DNA of 31,764 bases from the IMG/VR virus record IMGVR_UViG_3300001685_000006, positions 1 to 31,764 of that record; one strand, 5' to 3'. How positions within the stretch are numbered: the first letter of the stretch is position 1; every line of letters begins with the position of its first letter. The position numbers and the translations under genes were made by a program. The notes beneath the pieces are model-generated. The model was not told where the DNA came from. It searched no databases and worked only from the letters and a program-made list of their open reading frames with translations. Positions 30,766-31,764 of this stretch are shown one piece after another. Source of the stretch: a virus.

Positions 30766-31596
30766 TTACTCGCAATAGCCATCAATGATCAATTGGCTTG
30801 CTTCCTTATATGATACGAATTCCGAATCATCAATCCATTTCGGAATACCTTTAATCGTTTGACGATTGACAAATTTCCATTGATTGAGTTTTTTGGAATG
30901 CCGAATCAATTTCCAATCATCACCGATTGCCAATTCAAAGATTGATTTATCTTTGATTGGATCTCCAATTGTCCAATCATCCGATGGATCAACTGATTCA
31001 ATCACTTCTTGCGTTTCAATCGTTACCGGCCCATTGCTTAAATCAATCAATGGTTTTTTAATCTCATCTTTTAATGTGATTATACCGCCAATAGGAGTAT
31101 CAATCAATTCCTTTTTAGGTTTGGCAATCACCTTGCATTTGTTATCGGTAGCTGATTGATTGACAGGTTTTGATTGATTGGCTTTTTTCTTTGCTGCTCT
31201 TGCCTTGCCTTTATCTGATTTGGTAATTGATTGATTGGCAGGTTTTGATTCAACCTTTTTAATAACAGGCTTTTTAATGGTAGGTTTGGAATGATTGATT
31301 GATCGGCGTTTGATTGCAGCTTGCCTTTTAAAGAATTTCATTGCAGTTTTGCCATTCGGCAATCGATTATCATAATCAATTAAGAATGCATCGGTCTCGA
31401 ACTTATCAATCAAATCAACATCGAATTGCTTCATGCAATTGATACATAAGATTGATTCATAATTGGAATGATCAATTGAATGTACTGTTGAATCAAACCA
31501 ATCATTGCCGTCATTGAATGCAATTAATTGATTCATTGGATTGATTCCACAAAATGCTTTGCCAGTTTTTTGATTGATGATGTGATTCTTTTTCAT
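30766..31596 (-). CDS. Hypothetical protein with long Lys/Asn/Gln-rich linker, 276 aa
   Basis: The N-terminus has a small Cys-containing domain (AFCGINPMNQ at 15-24, then LCINCMKQF with C-x2-C), followed by a basic linker (KKPVIKKVESKPANQSITKS and ANQSKPVNQSATDNK), then an acidic, beta-rich C-terminal domain (about 210-276). A zinc domain joined by a flexible linker to another module is plausible. GAAAGGA precedes the ATG. The NQS repeats follow the ATTGATTG word bias of this DNA. Confidence 0.68.
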   Translation of the reverse strand: MKKNHIINQKTGKAFCGINPMNQLIAFNDGNDWFDSTVHSIDHSNYESILCINCMKQFDVDLIDKFETDAFLIDYDNRLPNGKTAMKFFKRQAAIKRRSINHSKPTIKKPVIKKVESKPANQSITKSDKGKARAAKKKANQSKPVNQSATDNKCKVIAKPKKELIDTPIGGIITLKDEIKKPLIDLSNGPVTIETQEVIESVDPSDDWTIGDPIKDKSIFELAIGDDWKLIRHSKKLNQWKFVNRQTIKGIPKWIDDSEFVSYKEASQLIIDGYCE

Positions 31597-31764
31597 TGGA
31601 CTGTATCCTTTCGTTTGATTGATTGATTCTGATTGATTTCAAAATCAATTTGAAAATTTTGGAGTGATCAATATTGTTATGAATGATTGAAATACTCCAT
31701 CGTCTATATATACGCCAAAAACCCCAGGCGATTGATTGGGTGATTGATTGATTGAAAATGCATA
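31597..31764. other. Intergenic stretch at the right edge
   Basis: This 168-bp region has no supported gene. It contains an AAACGAAAGGA ribosome cassette, several ATTGATTG words, a leader-like segment related to the 60-bp repeat, and a small CGCC/GGCG inverted repeat. No convincing -35/-10 pair is seen. Confidence 0.6.

Noticed and set aside
30884-31159. 91-codon + strand open frame
   Set aside because: Antisense to the 276-aa gene, with no ribosome site and no recognisable protein features.
31597-31764. ATTGATTG tandem-like words as a CRISPR or origin iteron array
   Set aside because: Units are short, irregular and spread through coding DNA; no fixed spacers or repeat length are seen.

Overview
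The window looks like one segment of a large, AT-rich, double-stranded DNA bacteriophage genome. Every gene I can support is on the minus strand, so transcription runs from high to low coordinates. Genes are tightly packed, many stop and start codons overlap (TAATG, ATGA), Shine-Dalgarno sites are strong (AAAGGAG, AAGGAGG), several starts are TTG, and stops follow the standard code. Family A polymerase, RecA/UvsX, gp32-like and UvsY-like proteins, Mre11/Rad50, thymidylate synthase and ribonucleotide reductase together point to a lytic virus carrying its own replication, recombination and nucleotide machinery. The host cannot be read from the window; the ribosome sites and TTG starts would suit a low-GC host.

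Right part (about 19.3-31.7 kb, transcribed first): some 25 small, mostly unrecognised genes. They include zinc-ribbon and cysteine-rich proteins, a ribbon-helix-helix protein, a winged-helix/coiled-coil protein and an arginase/UPF0489-like protein. Near-consensus sigma70-type promoters lie at 19862-19890 and 28973-29001, with weaker ones at 29841-29870 and 30242-30270. A terminator is at 29877-29916. Several 5' leaders and SD cassettes are repeated. This has the look of an early or accessory region.

Middle part (about 10.3-19.3 kb): a SAP-like multi-module protein; a family A DNA polymerase split into a UDG-plus-exonuclease polypeptide and a separate polymerase polypeptide with an unrelated gene between them; then a module of a Ycf46-type AAA+ ATPase, tRNA-Tyr, a DUF1257/Ycf35-like protein, a KhpA-like KH RNA-binding protein and a DUF2997 protein; then two proteins ending in the same KRKLTF tail.

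Left part (1-10.3 kb): UvsY-like mediator, gp32-like SSB, RecA/UvsX, a PD-(D/E)XK nuclease, a Rad50 ATPase split into at least two and perhaps three polypeptides with Mre11 and thymidylate synthase interleaved, and a B12-type (class II) ribonucleotide reductase that runs off the left edge. The left and middle genes fit one programme: dNTP supply, replication, and recombination-dependent replication or repair. The most unusual items are the Ycf46/DUF1257/DUF2997/KhpA/tRNA module, the two split enzymes, and short peptide tails shared by several replication proteins.
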